Part shown: piece after piece, positions 1 through 10,726 of the stretch
Numbering within the stretch: the stretch's first letter is position 1
Layout: the number at the start of each line of letters is the position of its first letter
NCBI GenBank assembly: GCA_964058805.1
Contig: CAXKVV010000146.1
Location: 1 to 60,823 of the forward strand
Length of the DNA stretch: 60,823 nt
From: Schoenoplectus triqueter
Lineage: Eukaryota > Streptophyta > Magnoliopsida > Poales > Cyperaceae
Direction: 5' to 3'
The notes under the pieces: generated by a model
Seen by the model: only the letters and a program-made list of their open reading frames with translations
Told to the model about the DNA's origin: nothing
Database searches by the model: none
Made by a program: the position numbers and the translations under genes

Positions 1-235
1 CTTATAAAATCCGAAACAAATAAATAGAAAGAACATTTAAATGGAACACATGAAAACAAGCTCCAGTAAAGGATATGGGCATGGTATGTAGAACATGAAT
101 AGTCCATAAAAAGTAAATAGCACTCATATAATTTATTTCATGACCACAACAAGACCTACAAAAAAGTTCGCATACAAAATCTGCTATGTTTTACACACTA
201 CAGTTTGCACGCAACAACTCACATCTTTACTCCTT
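1..235. other. 3' flank / probable 3' UTR of the NAL1-like gene
   Basis: AT-rich sequence downstream (minus strand) of the NAL1-like stop codon. No open frame of note. It probably holds the 3' UTR and polyadenylation region; I see no decisive poly(A) signal. Confidence 0.4.
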
Positions 236-3200
236 TCACTGTTGCGAATCCATGTCTGGGCTTGGCTCTGGGTTTAAATCCAGACCAGAATCCAGTTCTG
301 AGTTCAGTCGCATTCTTTTCAGATTCCGGTCTCCCAAATGCAGCGAGACACACAAATCTTCCTCATAAGGTGAGTCGCTATTATTTCCATTATTAAAATT
401 GTGATCATTATTATTCCCGTTACCATTATTGTTACTAACATTAATATCAATACTTGTACTTATTTCATTTAGGTTGGGAATAAATTGGTGCTCTTCTACA
501 TTGTTATTCATGGTTTTGACAGTCTCCACATGAAATTCAGGTTGAGCTATCTGAGTCAGGTCAGGTGCAGAATTTGATGCATGTTGAGGGGGGGATTCAA
601 TTACACCTGAGTTCACTGCTGATACTATAGCAATTCTTTGCTCCTCCAATGCATCTGAGATATATTTTTAAAATTAAAGAAAGGAAACCAAATGTTATGA
701 ACAGATAACAAATTACAGAAATTATGCAGAGCTTTTTTTTGAAGTAGCAGGCAAAGCCAGCTAAATTGTATTGAGGTAAAGAAATTTATTTACAACAGCT
801 GTCAACCAAGTGGCGTTGAGCTATACTGAGGAAATTAGGCAGAGTTGAAAAAAATCAGCTTAACTGAGGAAAAATTGTTCCAATTGATACTGAATTACAC
901 AGAACATGGTTAAGGTGGTCAAAATCAGATCCTGCAAATAATCAGTGTGCGACAAAAGATAAAACGTGGCGGGAACGAGTATAATTGCAAATGTAACAAA
1001 AACCCTTACTTCGCAATTCTTGATTGGTTGTAATAAGATCAAGCTCCAACAAGTCAAGAAGCCTCCCCAAATCGACTCCACTTGTCCAATTCTCAGGTCC
1101 CTGACTATTCTTCAATTTCAACCTTCCCCTATTTGCCGTACCACCCCAGATAATACCTGCATAGAAATTGTAAGAAGATCTTGAAATCTATAATGCCAGT
1201 TTAATGGACCTAGACTTACGAGGCCTGATTTATGCTGACATAAATGGAACAACAGGAAATCTAAGATAAAACAATTCTGAAGATAATACTAGAGATTGTC
1301 CAATAGCCCAACAAAAGAGGTGCATTTACCTAAAAGGTTTTATACAGAGTAATCAGCCAATGGAAAAGAGACATTTCATATTGTCAGCCCCCACAAGTCA
1401 AAAGATACAATCCAACTGGTTCGGAAGTTTACTTAGTACTAACAATAAAATGTTATATTCACCAAATTATAATATGCTTTCAAAGATAGGAAACAAGTCA
1501 AACAACCCACAAGATTTTACCACACTTGCAAATAATAGCCGACATTCCTCAAAATTGCTAGCGCGTCGCAGTATATTTGCAACACCCAGAAACAAGGTTA
1601 ATAATATGACTAAATTACCCTTGAATTTGTCACTGCCTAATCCCAAAAAGTTGCTCAATAACTATACTCACAGATTGGAACCAAACCCTATGGATATATG
1701 GATTGAGTTGTATTCAATTTTTGTGATGTAATTATGCAGAATGCCTTACAACTACAATGCACCAGCCCTTTTTGTACCATATACACTTAAGTCAGCTATT
1801 TGTTTGAAAACACTACAAATTGCAGAAATGAAGAAAGCATAAGGCAATGTTGCAACCTTTTGCAAGCCTAAAAAATTATGCAGATAGATAAACAAAAAAC
1901 CTCAAATTTCTCTCAAAAAAACATGTAAACAATACCTATTGGTTGAGGCATCTCTCCTTCTTCGCCTTTCAAAATAATTAAACTCCCACTATCCCCTTCC
2001 AAATCAAATGTCTGCTGATTCTCTCCTACCACCAAGAAATCAGTGAAGAAACAGATCCCTTTCTCATCATTGTATTCTAGTGCATATGACATGACAGTCC
2101 CACTTGTCAGGCCAGAGCTGCGGCCAACCTTCAATACTTGTCTCCCAATGAGCGAGCCGATAGGTGATTGGAGGTCAATTGCTTTTACACTTCCAATTTG
2201 CCCCACGCCTTTAACTGATGTAGTTATGTGGGATATGTCAATGTCATCAGAGAAGGGGATGAATGCACCATCAGCGCGTACAAAAGTTTCTACATTTTTT
2301 ATATTAATAAGATTAATAAGCATGAAAGATGGCGATTCACGTATCAGAACCATAATTTAGGAGTTTGAGTCTAATAGTAGAGTTCTTCAGGCTATTAGAT
2401 TATTAGATTTTTCAGTTTTAGATTTTAGGGTTAGAATTTAGGGTTTTAGGATTTTAGAATTTAGGAGTATAATTTATACTGTAGGTTTACTATGATTATT
2501 ATTATTAGCATTATAATTTATACTGTAGGTTTACTATGATTATTATTATTAGCATTACTTTTATTATTATTATTATTAATATTATCATTATTGCTGTTAT
2601 TATTATTATTATCATCAATATCATCAATATCATCATCATTACTAGCATTATCATTATTATCGCTATTCATTGATTTTTATCTTTGAGATCTCTGTGATTT
2701 TCAGATTGAGTTTCATTTCTAGCCTATCCCGATTTACTTGAGATTAAAGGGTCTGTTGTTGTTGTAAAGAAAAAGCATGAACTGAGGTACACTGATAAAC
2801 AACTGATCCTAAAATTTTGTGCTGGATTTTGGCTTCATAGAAGCTGCAACTTAAATCTTTTGTATCCCAGTGCATCCGGATATTTATTCAAGTTTTATAT
2901 TAGTTTCTATGCCCTTTTGAAAAATTCTCAGATGCACCAGATGGTCCATTCAATATATCATATTCACTGGTACAACATGACTTTTACCACTACGCGCACC
3001 AAATCCTTAAACACATGAAACAATTCAATCCAACAGAACAACTTATTGCCATCTCACAACAAGATACCTGGATTGGTGCCAGCATAAATCCCATACCAGA
3101 CATCATCAGTGATGAATGAGGTAGCTCTCTCCACGGCCCCAAGATAAACACCAGGCCCCAAGTTTGGCGGTAATGGATGAAACATCTTTTGGTTTGGGTA

Positions 3201-4528
3201 GTCAAGATCGACAGCCACATGGCGGTTCGTCAGGAAGCCAACTTGTCTGTTTCCAGTCCGACTCCTCACAATAGCTCCTAATGTGCCATATGTCTCCAGG
3301 CTTGCCACCTGGACAAGAGTTGCATTAACCGTATGAGTGAAATAAGAGATTCTTTTGCAAATTAATAAAATTTTATTGTACTTGCATATAAGATCTCTCT
3401 CATATAGCAACTACTACCCAAAATACAAAAGGGACAACAACGTACCTGAGATCCAGAGCCGATGCAGGGATCACTACCACGTAAGCCATCCACAAGCTCA
3501 TCATACAATTGCTCTTTGGGAGTTGGTGCTGGTGCACCATAATAAGAGAATTCTACCACGTCAACATCACACCACACACCCCCTGGTCCCTTTTCATATT
3601 GTATATTAAAAAAAAGTTGTATTAGTTTCTGTTATCTTAATTAAAAGGTTGCAACAAAAAATGACACAAAGACGCTGACCACAGATAGTTTTGAGACATT
3701 TCCAACGAAGAAATATAACTTTAATGGATTCATGATTCCAACATTATGACAACCATCATCAGCATTACATGAAACAATAGTGCACTGGCAACAATTTTAT
3801 GAAATTTTGTAGAAATACACAAGCAACTAAGATATTCACAGAGCCGAAATACATTTTCTAAGAGCAATTCTATAGTTGTCTCTGAATGCATGCAATAGTA
3901 ACATAGTTTCTTCGAATTTCCATATGTAAATTCTCACAAGATGGATAGTAATGGTAGCAACTAGCAATGATTGATGTTGTGTATTTGACAAATGTAGGGA
4001 GGTCTATCCACACTGCTTTTAGTGCTATGCAATTGCCAAATTTCCAATATTTACCTCAAGGGCAGCTGGCAAACATTGCCCAGGACTAAGCCACTTCTTA
4101 TGAACCTTTCTAGCAACAAACACCAATATTGCTGGTATCTCAGTAAGGTTGCCTTTTCTGATTCGGAACCCTACAGCTGTTCCCAGGCTGAATCTCCTCA
4201 AAATTTTACTGTGAAATGCCCGAATAGTCATCAAATCCAACAAAGTGGTTGCTTGTTGACCCTTCGGCAGTCGGCCCAAATTTCCAGGCAAGACACCTTT
4301 TTGTAAATTCCTGAAATAATTTGCACGGCCCTCAGCTGCAAGAGGCAATAAAGTTGAGGTTGGCCATGAAAAATATGCAGCTGAGTTTGACTCTGAGTGC
4401 TGCCCAGCAGAGGGGTAAGAGGCAGGGAAGAGGCGGTGATTGCAATACTGGCTGGGATCAGAGTCAGCTGCAGGATGTAAGGTAGAGTTGTTGAACTGAG
4501 CTGTTGAACCTGGTTGTAAGTCTCCCAT
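236..4528 (-). CDS. NAL1-like: NARROW LEAF1-like trypsin-fold serine protease, six coding exons
   Basis: Six exons join in frame: 4528-4055, 3589-3446, 3308-3068, 2289-1936, 1156-1010, 654-236. Together they give 1779 nt, 592 aa plus stop, close to the family's usual length, and every junction has GT/AG. The order is a variable N-terminus, a conserved block with GRANYFRNLQKGVLP, then a trypsin-like fold. The apparent catalytic triad is H236 in TNRHVAVD, D293 in VRADGAF and S387 in EGDSGSL. H236 matches the rice NAL1 position known for an H/R polymorphism. Near the C-terminus lie a basic LKRMR and LDLNPEP, an EAR-like motif of the type that binds TOPLESS corepressors. In rice NAL1 affects leaf width, auxin transport and TPR2 stability; function here is inferred. 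The start is supported by an in-frame TAA 27 nt upstream. No lesions are seen. Confidence 0.93.
2340..2665. repeat. AT-rich simple and tandem repeats in NAL1-like intron 3
   Basis: The intron holds TTTAG-rich sequence, then a 44-bp unit (TATAATTTATACTGTAGG...) repeated twice from 2468 and 2512, then imperfect ATT/ATC trinucleotide runs to about 2665. Repeat-length polymorphism is likely. No coding content. Confidence 0.8.
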
Positions 4529-4592
4529 TTCAGGTCCTGGTTTAGTATTTTGTTACTGGAATAGCTTCATGTGGGAATCATTTGACAAGCCT
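4529..4592 (-). other. 5' leader exon of the NAL1-like gene with a tiny uORF
   Basis: A splice acceptor (TCTCTTCAG on the minus strand) sits at about 4592, so part of the leader is probably in this exon and the rest lies upstream of an intron. A four-codon uORF (Met-Ile-Pro-Thr-stop) occupies 4581-4567, ending 38 nt before the main ATG. An in-frame TAA follows it, supporting the main ATG at 4528. Confidence 0.5.
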
Positions 4593-6057
4593 GAAGAGAG
4601 ACAAAAAAAATTGAAATAATTATAATAGAGCATTGTACTGTTGCCTGTTATCCTCGGTTTGCAAGCTTCTACTGAGCATTAATCAACCCTCGGATAGTTA
4701 ACTATGAAGCTAAGACTTGATCCATCTTAACTGAAAGCAATTAACTTTCAATTGGGCAGTTGAGTTTAATATAACCAAAATTTGACCTAAATTACACTCA
4801 AGTAAGCATGAAAACACCAAACAAAGAAGGGAAGAAAAGAATAAAAAAGAAAAGAAAGAAGGAAAGATGATAGAGAGTAGCCTATCAGAATAGGCAGCAC
4901 AGTAATGGTATCTATCAGCTCATGCTGCAGGTAGACCAAGCCAGTATATTCCAAACCACACACTGAGTGAGAGACTTAATAGAAACATGTCAGCAAACTT
5001 ATCTGAAATTGCTCTTTTTGCTGTTTCTCACAGAAGTATTTCAAAGACAAATATAACAAAATAGAAGAGGTGAAATACAAGGGAAATATTGGTAATCACC
5101 CGGCAAACAACATTTCTTTTGACGCGAAGATATGATCTGCGTGATCTGAGCTAGCCTCCTGTCGTTATGGGGAAGAAAGAGGTTTTAGGATAACTCATAA
5201 AAGTGAATTTTAAGTGATCAACTAAAGAAAAAGCAACTCAAATTCCCTTCTCCAGTTTGTCGACCATACAGCAAAGCTCAAAGAATAGAACTTTCCACCC
5301 TCAAGATCACTACTTTTGCAAAAGGAATATCAAAGACGCTACTTTTGAGGGACTGAAATGAAAAAAAGATTAAAAAGGAGCTCGGTTTTACTCACGCATG
5401 GTCTTTGTCAAGACCGGGACAAGACCCGAAGGTGATTAAATGAAGAATATCATTAAACTATTTGAAATAGAAAGACAATTTAACCAGTAACGAGATCGGA
5501 TCGGATCGGATCCTCTCATCTAGGTTGGAGGAGCTTTTTTCCCTCTTCAGGTTCTGACATCCGGGGCCCACATTCATCCAAAGTAAAAAATATAACAAAG
5601 AAACACAGAGTTTCCAATTAAAATCATTGGGTCACACGTGTCAGGGACTTGGTTTCAGTTTATAACTATCCTGGGTCCTGGCCAGATGGCCAGAGGATTT
5701 GAGGTCTCAGGACTATCAAAGCGTGCGCTAACGTGATAAAAAGATCTCTCATTCTCACTGGCACAGAGGCACAAAGTGCATACACAGTGTTAAGGAAAAG
5801 GATTTAACTTTTTCAATTAGTGGAATAAAACAAAAGAAAATGCGGGTCATAATCCTCTGCGGAGCAATCAAACAACTCCATGGTGTAGCTTAGCCTGTCG
5901 TGTGGGCTCCACCAGTTTCCCTTTTGTCGCAGCCGGAGCGTTTCTTTAGGAAAAAAAATGAAACGGTAGGAAAAGTGAAAAACTGCTGCTCTTCGGTCCA
6001 ATTTACTGAAGAGCATGCGGGTTCATTGATTCTTCCCTCAACACCGATGTCGTTTGG
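4593..6057 (-). promoter_or_regulatory. Leader intron and promoter region of the NAL1-like gene
   Basis: No gene is seen. On the minus strand there is a TATAAA at 5664-5659 and a palindromic ACACGTGT (G-box/ABRE core) at 5634-5641. A pyrimidine-rich leader-like stretch lies near 5140-5540. The transcription start cannot be fixed by eye. An LTR retrotransposon begins only about 400 bp beyond the TATA candidate, so the native promoter may be truncated or influenced by it. Confidence 0.35.
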
Positions 6058-6062
6058 ACTTT

Positions 6063-6425
6063 TGTAATGATATAGGGGCATAATAGTAAATAGAAAAAAA
6101 TGATAACAATCAGTGGGTTGTTGGGATGATGTTTAGCATAATTAGAGTTGTAGGTGGAGTTAATTTGTAAATACTCATATGATCCTTGTAATCAACAGTG
6201 GAAATGAAATGAATTGAAGTTTAGTTCTACCTTTCTTTCTTGCTTATCTTTAGTTCTCAATTTATTTTTATCGTTAATTTTACCGCATTGTCTTTTTTAT
6301 CCAACTTCTGTCAATTTACTCAAAATATCATAAATTTATCCATTCAACATTTCAACTTCAAATTTACACAAACCCATTTCAAATTCTAGCTAATTGCATG
6401 TGCCTATCACTCGGGTACATGACAT
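6063..6425 (+). repeat. 5' LTR of the outer retrotransposon
   Basis: 363 bp, TG...CA ends. It aligns along its length with 25128-25474. The TATA-like motif kept in the 3' LTR (TATAAATA) reads TTGTAAATA here, so this copy has probably lost its core promoter. Confidence 0.87.
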
Positions 6426-6445
6426 TTAATATCAGGGCATTCTAT
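6426..6445 (+). other. Degraded primer-binding site (tRNA-iMet type)
   Basis: TTTAATATCAGGGCATTC directly abuts the LTR and matches the plant consensus TGGTATCAGAGC with substitutions. Confidence 0.55.
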
Positions 6446-8227
6446 CCTGCCATATCATCAAGCAACCTTCAAAGTACCGATTCTTGAATTTTTGGTTCAC
6501 CTCACCATCAAAGCTACTATCACTGCCACGATTTGTCAACCCACATCAGGAAGGATCGCTATCTTTGCAACGCGGCATGCGAGCAGTACGACCAACAACT
6601 ATTAGATTCACAGAGATCCTTTAAGATTGATGAAGCACGAATCTTCACACGTATCGAACGACGTCAAAACCGCGCTGCACGGTGCAGCGTGGCAGACGAT
6701 AAAAATTCACATCAGGACATATTGCTACCTCTTTAGAGAATCAAGCGCACTGTGACGTGATTTCAGCAAACAACTGGATTTATGCAATGTATAGGTCACA
6801 GACAGTGTTTGATCTGGCTATTTCAGAGACATGTCAACAAGGATTTGGGTAGTGATATAATGCCCCAAGTTCTGTCATTGAAATCATACGATGACGCGGA
6901 TCTTATCAGTATCTTGTACTATTTGCTTCATCTGATAAAGAACTATATATTTTCGACAGTAAATGTATGCTCTATTTCGTACAATATTTTGCGGGCAGTC
7001 TGATTTATTGTACGCAAATTTTTAGATTTCAACTATTGGGCCGCCAAAATTTAGTTTGAATTTCATCTAGCAATTCAGGCCTGAAAATGTTCGTACTAGT
7101 AAAAGTTTGCAGTACAGTACAATATGATGTCCAACATTTTAGACCTGTTAATATTTCTACAAGTAAAAATTTGAAGTACACTCGAATTTAAAGTTTATCT
7201 AATATTTTTGGGTTGGACAGTACAATTTGAAGGCTAACTTCATCTAATGATAGAAATTTGCACCATTTTAAATAACTTGGATATACTGGTAGAAATTTGC
7301 ACCATTTGAAATTCAAATGATAACAGTGTTGCCGCCTACTACTATGATCATCCCTTTTAAAAAGCTTGCGCTTATGAGCCAGATCTCTTTTTGCGATGCC
7401 CATTAACAAGTAGCATACCACTGTCCAATACACGCCCGCTTTTAAATATCTTACTAACAATGGAATATATACCAACACACGATTCTTCACCACAATCAGA
7501 GAGAATGTGAGATTATTTTTCGCATATTTTCGTTCCATTTATTTCTTTACAAAAAATTTCCTTCAACATGCAGCAAATCTATACTATTATATAAAGCATC
7601 TAAGAATTGGATAGTCCATTTTTTGTCATGGTAATTTTTTATTATACTCATTTTATTCCTCAATTAGACGGATAATATTTATTTTTGGTTGATCGAACGT
7701 ATGTGATTGTGTCCATTGATCCCCTCTTTTTCTCCATTTCTTTCCCTTATATACTATTATTTTCATAGTATTATTTTTTTATTTAGCAACTTTATGCATA
7801 TTTGGTAAGAAATTAATGGTGATAATATATGTTAGAATAATTTACTTTTCTTACCATAAAAATCATGGATCATTAACTAATATTGTGCAAAAATCTCATC
7901 TAAGATTAAATATAGTCTTTATTATAGGTTTTCTCTATAATTTGGTGAATTTATAATTTAATATGAGATAAATATAAATTTTTTTATCTTATAATATTTT
8001 AATGTTTAAATAAAAGACTCTGCTGCAACGCGCGGGTATATAGCTAGTTGATAGAAATATATATAGAGAAAATCTTTTTCTCACCGGACCCTTCATCCCC
8101 CAAATAATCCTCGCGCTATCAGCGTTCATCTCTTTTAATTAAGCACGTGCTAATTGAGCCCGACATTCCATATATATAGTTTATTCAATATTTTTCTTAA
8201 TTAGATCTGACATATAGCGCTTTCTTT
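6446..8227. other. Interior of the outer retrotransposon, no recognisable gene
   Basis: Short open frames at 6533-6736 and 6782-7003 have no motif I recognise. They may be leader or decayed gag. From 7000 on the sequence is AT-rich with many stops on both strands. An internal duplication is visible around 7240-7310, where AGAAATTTGCACCATTT occurs twice. Confidence 0.4.
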
Positions 8228-8283
8228 TTGAAATTTCTCTTCTTTACAACTTATGATGTTGAAATATGTTTCATGTATTATAA

Positions 8284-9262
8284 CTTTGATGTTGAACATA
8301 AATTAGAATGTTGTGATATTGAATATATTATTAGGCTGATAAAATTATATAAAAATATATTTAAAATATATTTGTTTCTTTATGAGAAAATATTATTTTG
8401 TGAAGTTTAATTTTTTTTCGTGTTATTCAGTAAATAATTGAAAAAAAATCGCATACTCCAAATGATCACATATAAATGAAATTTAAATACCCAGAATACA
8501 TATCTAAATACATAAATAAAAAAATCTAAATACCTAGATATTATACTTAAATACTCATAATACATATCTAAATACCCAGAATAAATATCTAAATACCCAG
8601 AACACATCTATAAATATCTAAATAAGAAATCTAAATACTTAGATATTATACTTAAATATTCAGAACACATATCTAAATATCCAGAATAAATATCTAAATA
8701 CCTAGAACACATCTATAAATACCTAAATAAAAAATCTAAATATCTAAATACGTAAGAACAAATATCTAAATACCCAAGTAAGAAATCTAAATATCTAGAT
8801 ATTATATCTAAATACCCAAAATGCATATCTAAATACATAAGTAAAAAATTTAAATACCTAGATAATATATGTAACTACCCAAAACACATATCTAAATATC
8901 CATAATACATATCTAAATACATAAGGAAGAAATCTAAATACCTAGAATATATATCTAAATACCCTAGACAAATATCTAAACACCCAGAACACATATCTAA
9001 ATACCCAGAATACATATCTAAATATCTAAGTATGAAATCTAAACACATAGATATTATATTTAATTATATATAATATATTATTATGCATGCATGACATATA
9101 TCTTTGATGTTGAACATAAATTAGAATGTTGTGATATTGAATATATTATTAGGCTGATAAAATTATATAAAGATATATTTAAAATATACTTGTTGCTTTA
9201 TGAGAAAATATTATTTTGTGAAGTTTAATTTTTTTCGTGTTATTCAGTAAATAATTGAAAGA
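8284..9262. repeat. Minisatellite block flanked by ~165-bp direct repeats
   Basis: A 165-bp sequence beginning TTTGATGTTGAACATAAATT and ending ATTCAGTAAATAATTGAAA occurs at about 8284-8450 and again at 9098-9262, nearly identical. Between them, about 8484-9055 is a tandem array of roughly 20-bp units of the form ATCTAAATACCCAGAACAC. The units vary at several positions and are sometimes shortened. No protein is encoded. The arrangement could be a terminal-repeat element or a slippage-expanded array in a Helitron-like unit. Confidence 0.8.
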
Positions 9263-10233
9263 AATCACGTGCGCGTTTAAAAGGAAAGTTTGTTAAGTGC
9301 AATTAAACGAAACTTTCTAAAAATGAAAAATCATTTGCGAGGAGATTTTTTGGGGGATTATTGCTGGATACTGTTAGTTGCGTCCATATATATATATATA
9401 TATATATTACTTTCAGTTATATATTACTTATATTTCTCATATATATGTTACTTCCAGTTATATATTTTTGACATACTCCCCTTCCATAAATTCCATTGAA
9501 GCTGCGGAAACAAACAACAAGGAGGGACAGTTTTAAATGCTATACCAATTGACTGCTCATTGGGTATACCAGCAACGCTTCTGACAAGAAGGTATATTGA
9601 CTGCCAATATAATACTATTGTCACACATTTTATTTATAAATTAAATATGAGTAAATTAAGAAAAAGATAATAATGAACTCACTTACAATTGATTTTCAAC
9701 TCATTTGTTTTTCTTGAAATTAACTCACTACACTTGATAATAATGTAGATTAGAGATAACACATGATTGCAGCATGTCTAAAGAATTAACAAAGTAAGTA
9801 ACAAATTAAAATGATTGTAATTGTATTTACGTCGAAACTAACTAATTATAAAATACGTAGAAAGAACTTTGTAGATAACAATCAAGTACATGCACCAGCA
9901 AGAAATAAGAACTCTGCTGATATCAGTGAGTTAGAACTTTCAGCATACGTCACAATTGAACCACACTCTGAACCATATGTTTGCATCCATAATATTCTTG
10001 CATTCATGAGCCAAAAATCAGGTTGTAATGTAAAAATGCTGAAATGGAAACACTTTCATGATAAAAAGTTTCTGGTCACTTTTCAAGACAAACTTTAGCG
10101 AGATATATTCATAGAGTACAATAGGATAATTTTAATTAGAGATGCATGTGTGAAATTCACACCTTGGGCCTGCTGTAAAGCAACAAATGGAGATGTCAAT
10201 TGCAACACAAAATGGAGAATAAATATCTGATCA
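9263..10233. other. Unassigned AT-rich sequence with TA microsatellite
   Basis: It contains a (TA)n run at about 9389-9408. A 95-codon open frame at 9811-10098 has no recognisable domain and AT-rich composition, so I do not call it a gene. Confidence 0.4.
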
Positions 10234-10455
10234 CTGTTAGTCCTTTCTCTACAGTATCAGAGTACAGGAATATCACAATAGAAATATAATAGAAGGTCAT
10301 GCTTTATGGATTGGAATGATTCTAATTTTGTTTTCTAGCACTACTGTAATTAGGGTTTTTCTCTTTTTCAATCAGTCAATATAAATAGTGAGCTAATGAT
10401 GTAAATCATGAGATACATAAATAGTAATATAAAATACAACTTTATCATTTCCTGT
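10234..10455 (+). repeat. Probable 5' LTR of the copia remnant
   Basis: It starts TGTTAG, contains a TATAAATAG box and lies just before the primer-binding site. No second LTR is available to confirm the ends. Confidence 0.4.
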
Positions 10456-10726
10456 TTTATGGTATCAAAGCCACCATAAACTCTTTTGGCCTGAACCCAA
10501 CTCCACCGCCTCCTCCTCCTTCCAATTCTAATCTCATACCACCACCACCTCCTCCTATCTTCGACTCACCATCTTCTCTCCTCTCTGACCCAATTGTTCT
10601 TCTCAATTTACCAATTTCAACCAAACTCAACACCAACAATTATCTCTCCTGGCAATCTCAAATCACACCTATCATTCATGGCCATGACTTATATAAGTAT
10701 CTAACTGGCTCTCCTCCCAATCCGAC
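10456..10726 (+). pseudogene. gag: copia gag, 5' part
   Basis: Proline-rich N-terminal coding sequence leads to NYLSWQSQI and HGHDLYKYLTG, typical of the plant copia gag N-terminal region. It stops at the MULE target duplication. The same frame resumes at 14293, which confirms one split gene. Confidence 0.75.

Noticed and set aside
1360..1731. 123-codon plus-strand frame
   Set aside because: Lies in an intron of the NAL1-like gene and is antisense to it, with no domain.
8484..9055. CRISPR-like regular repeats
   Set aside because: Units are contiguous with no unique spacers and vary strongly. This is a eukaryotic minisatellite.
9811..10098. 95-codon plus-strand frame
   Set aside because: No motif, AT-rich codons, inside the retrotransposon nest. 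Likely chance.
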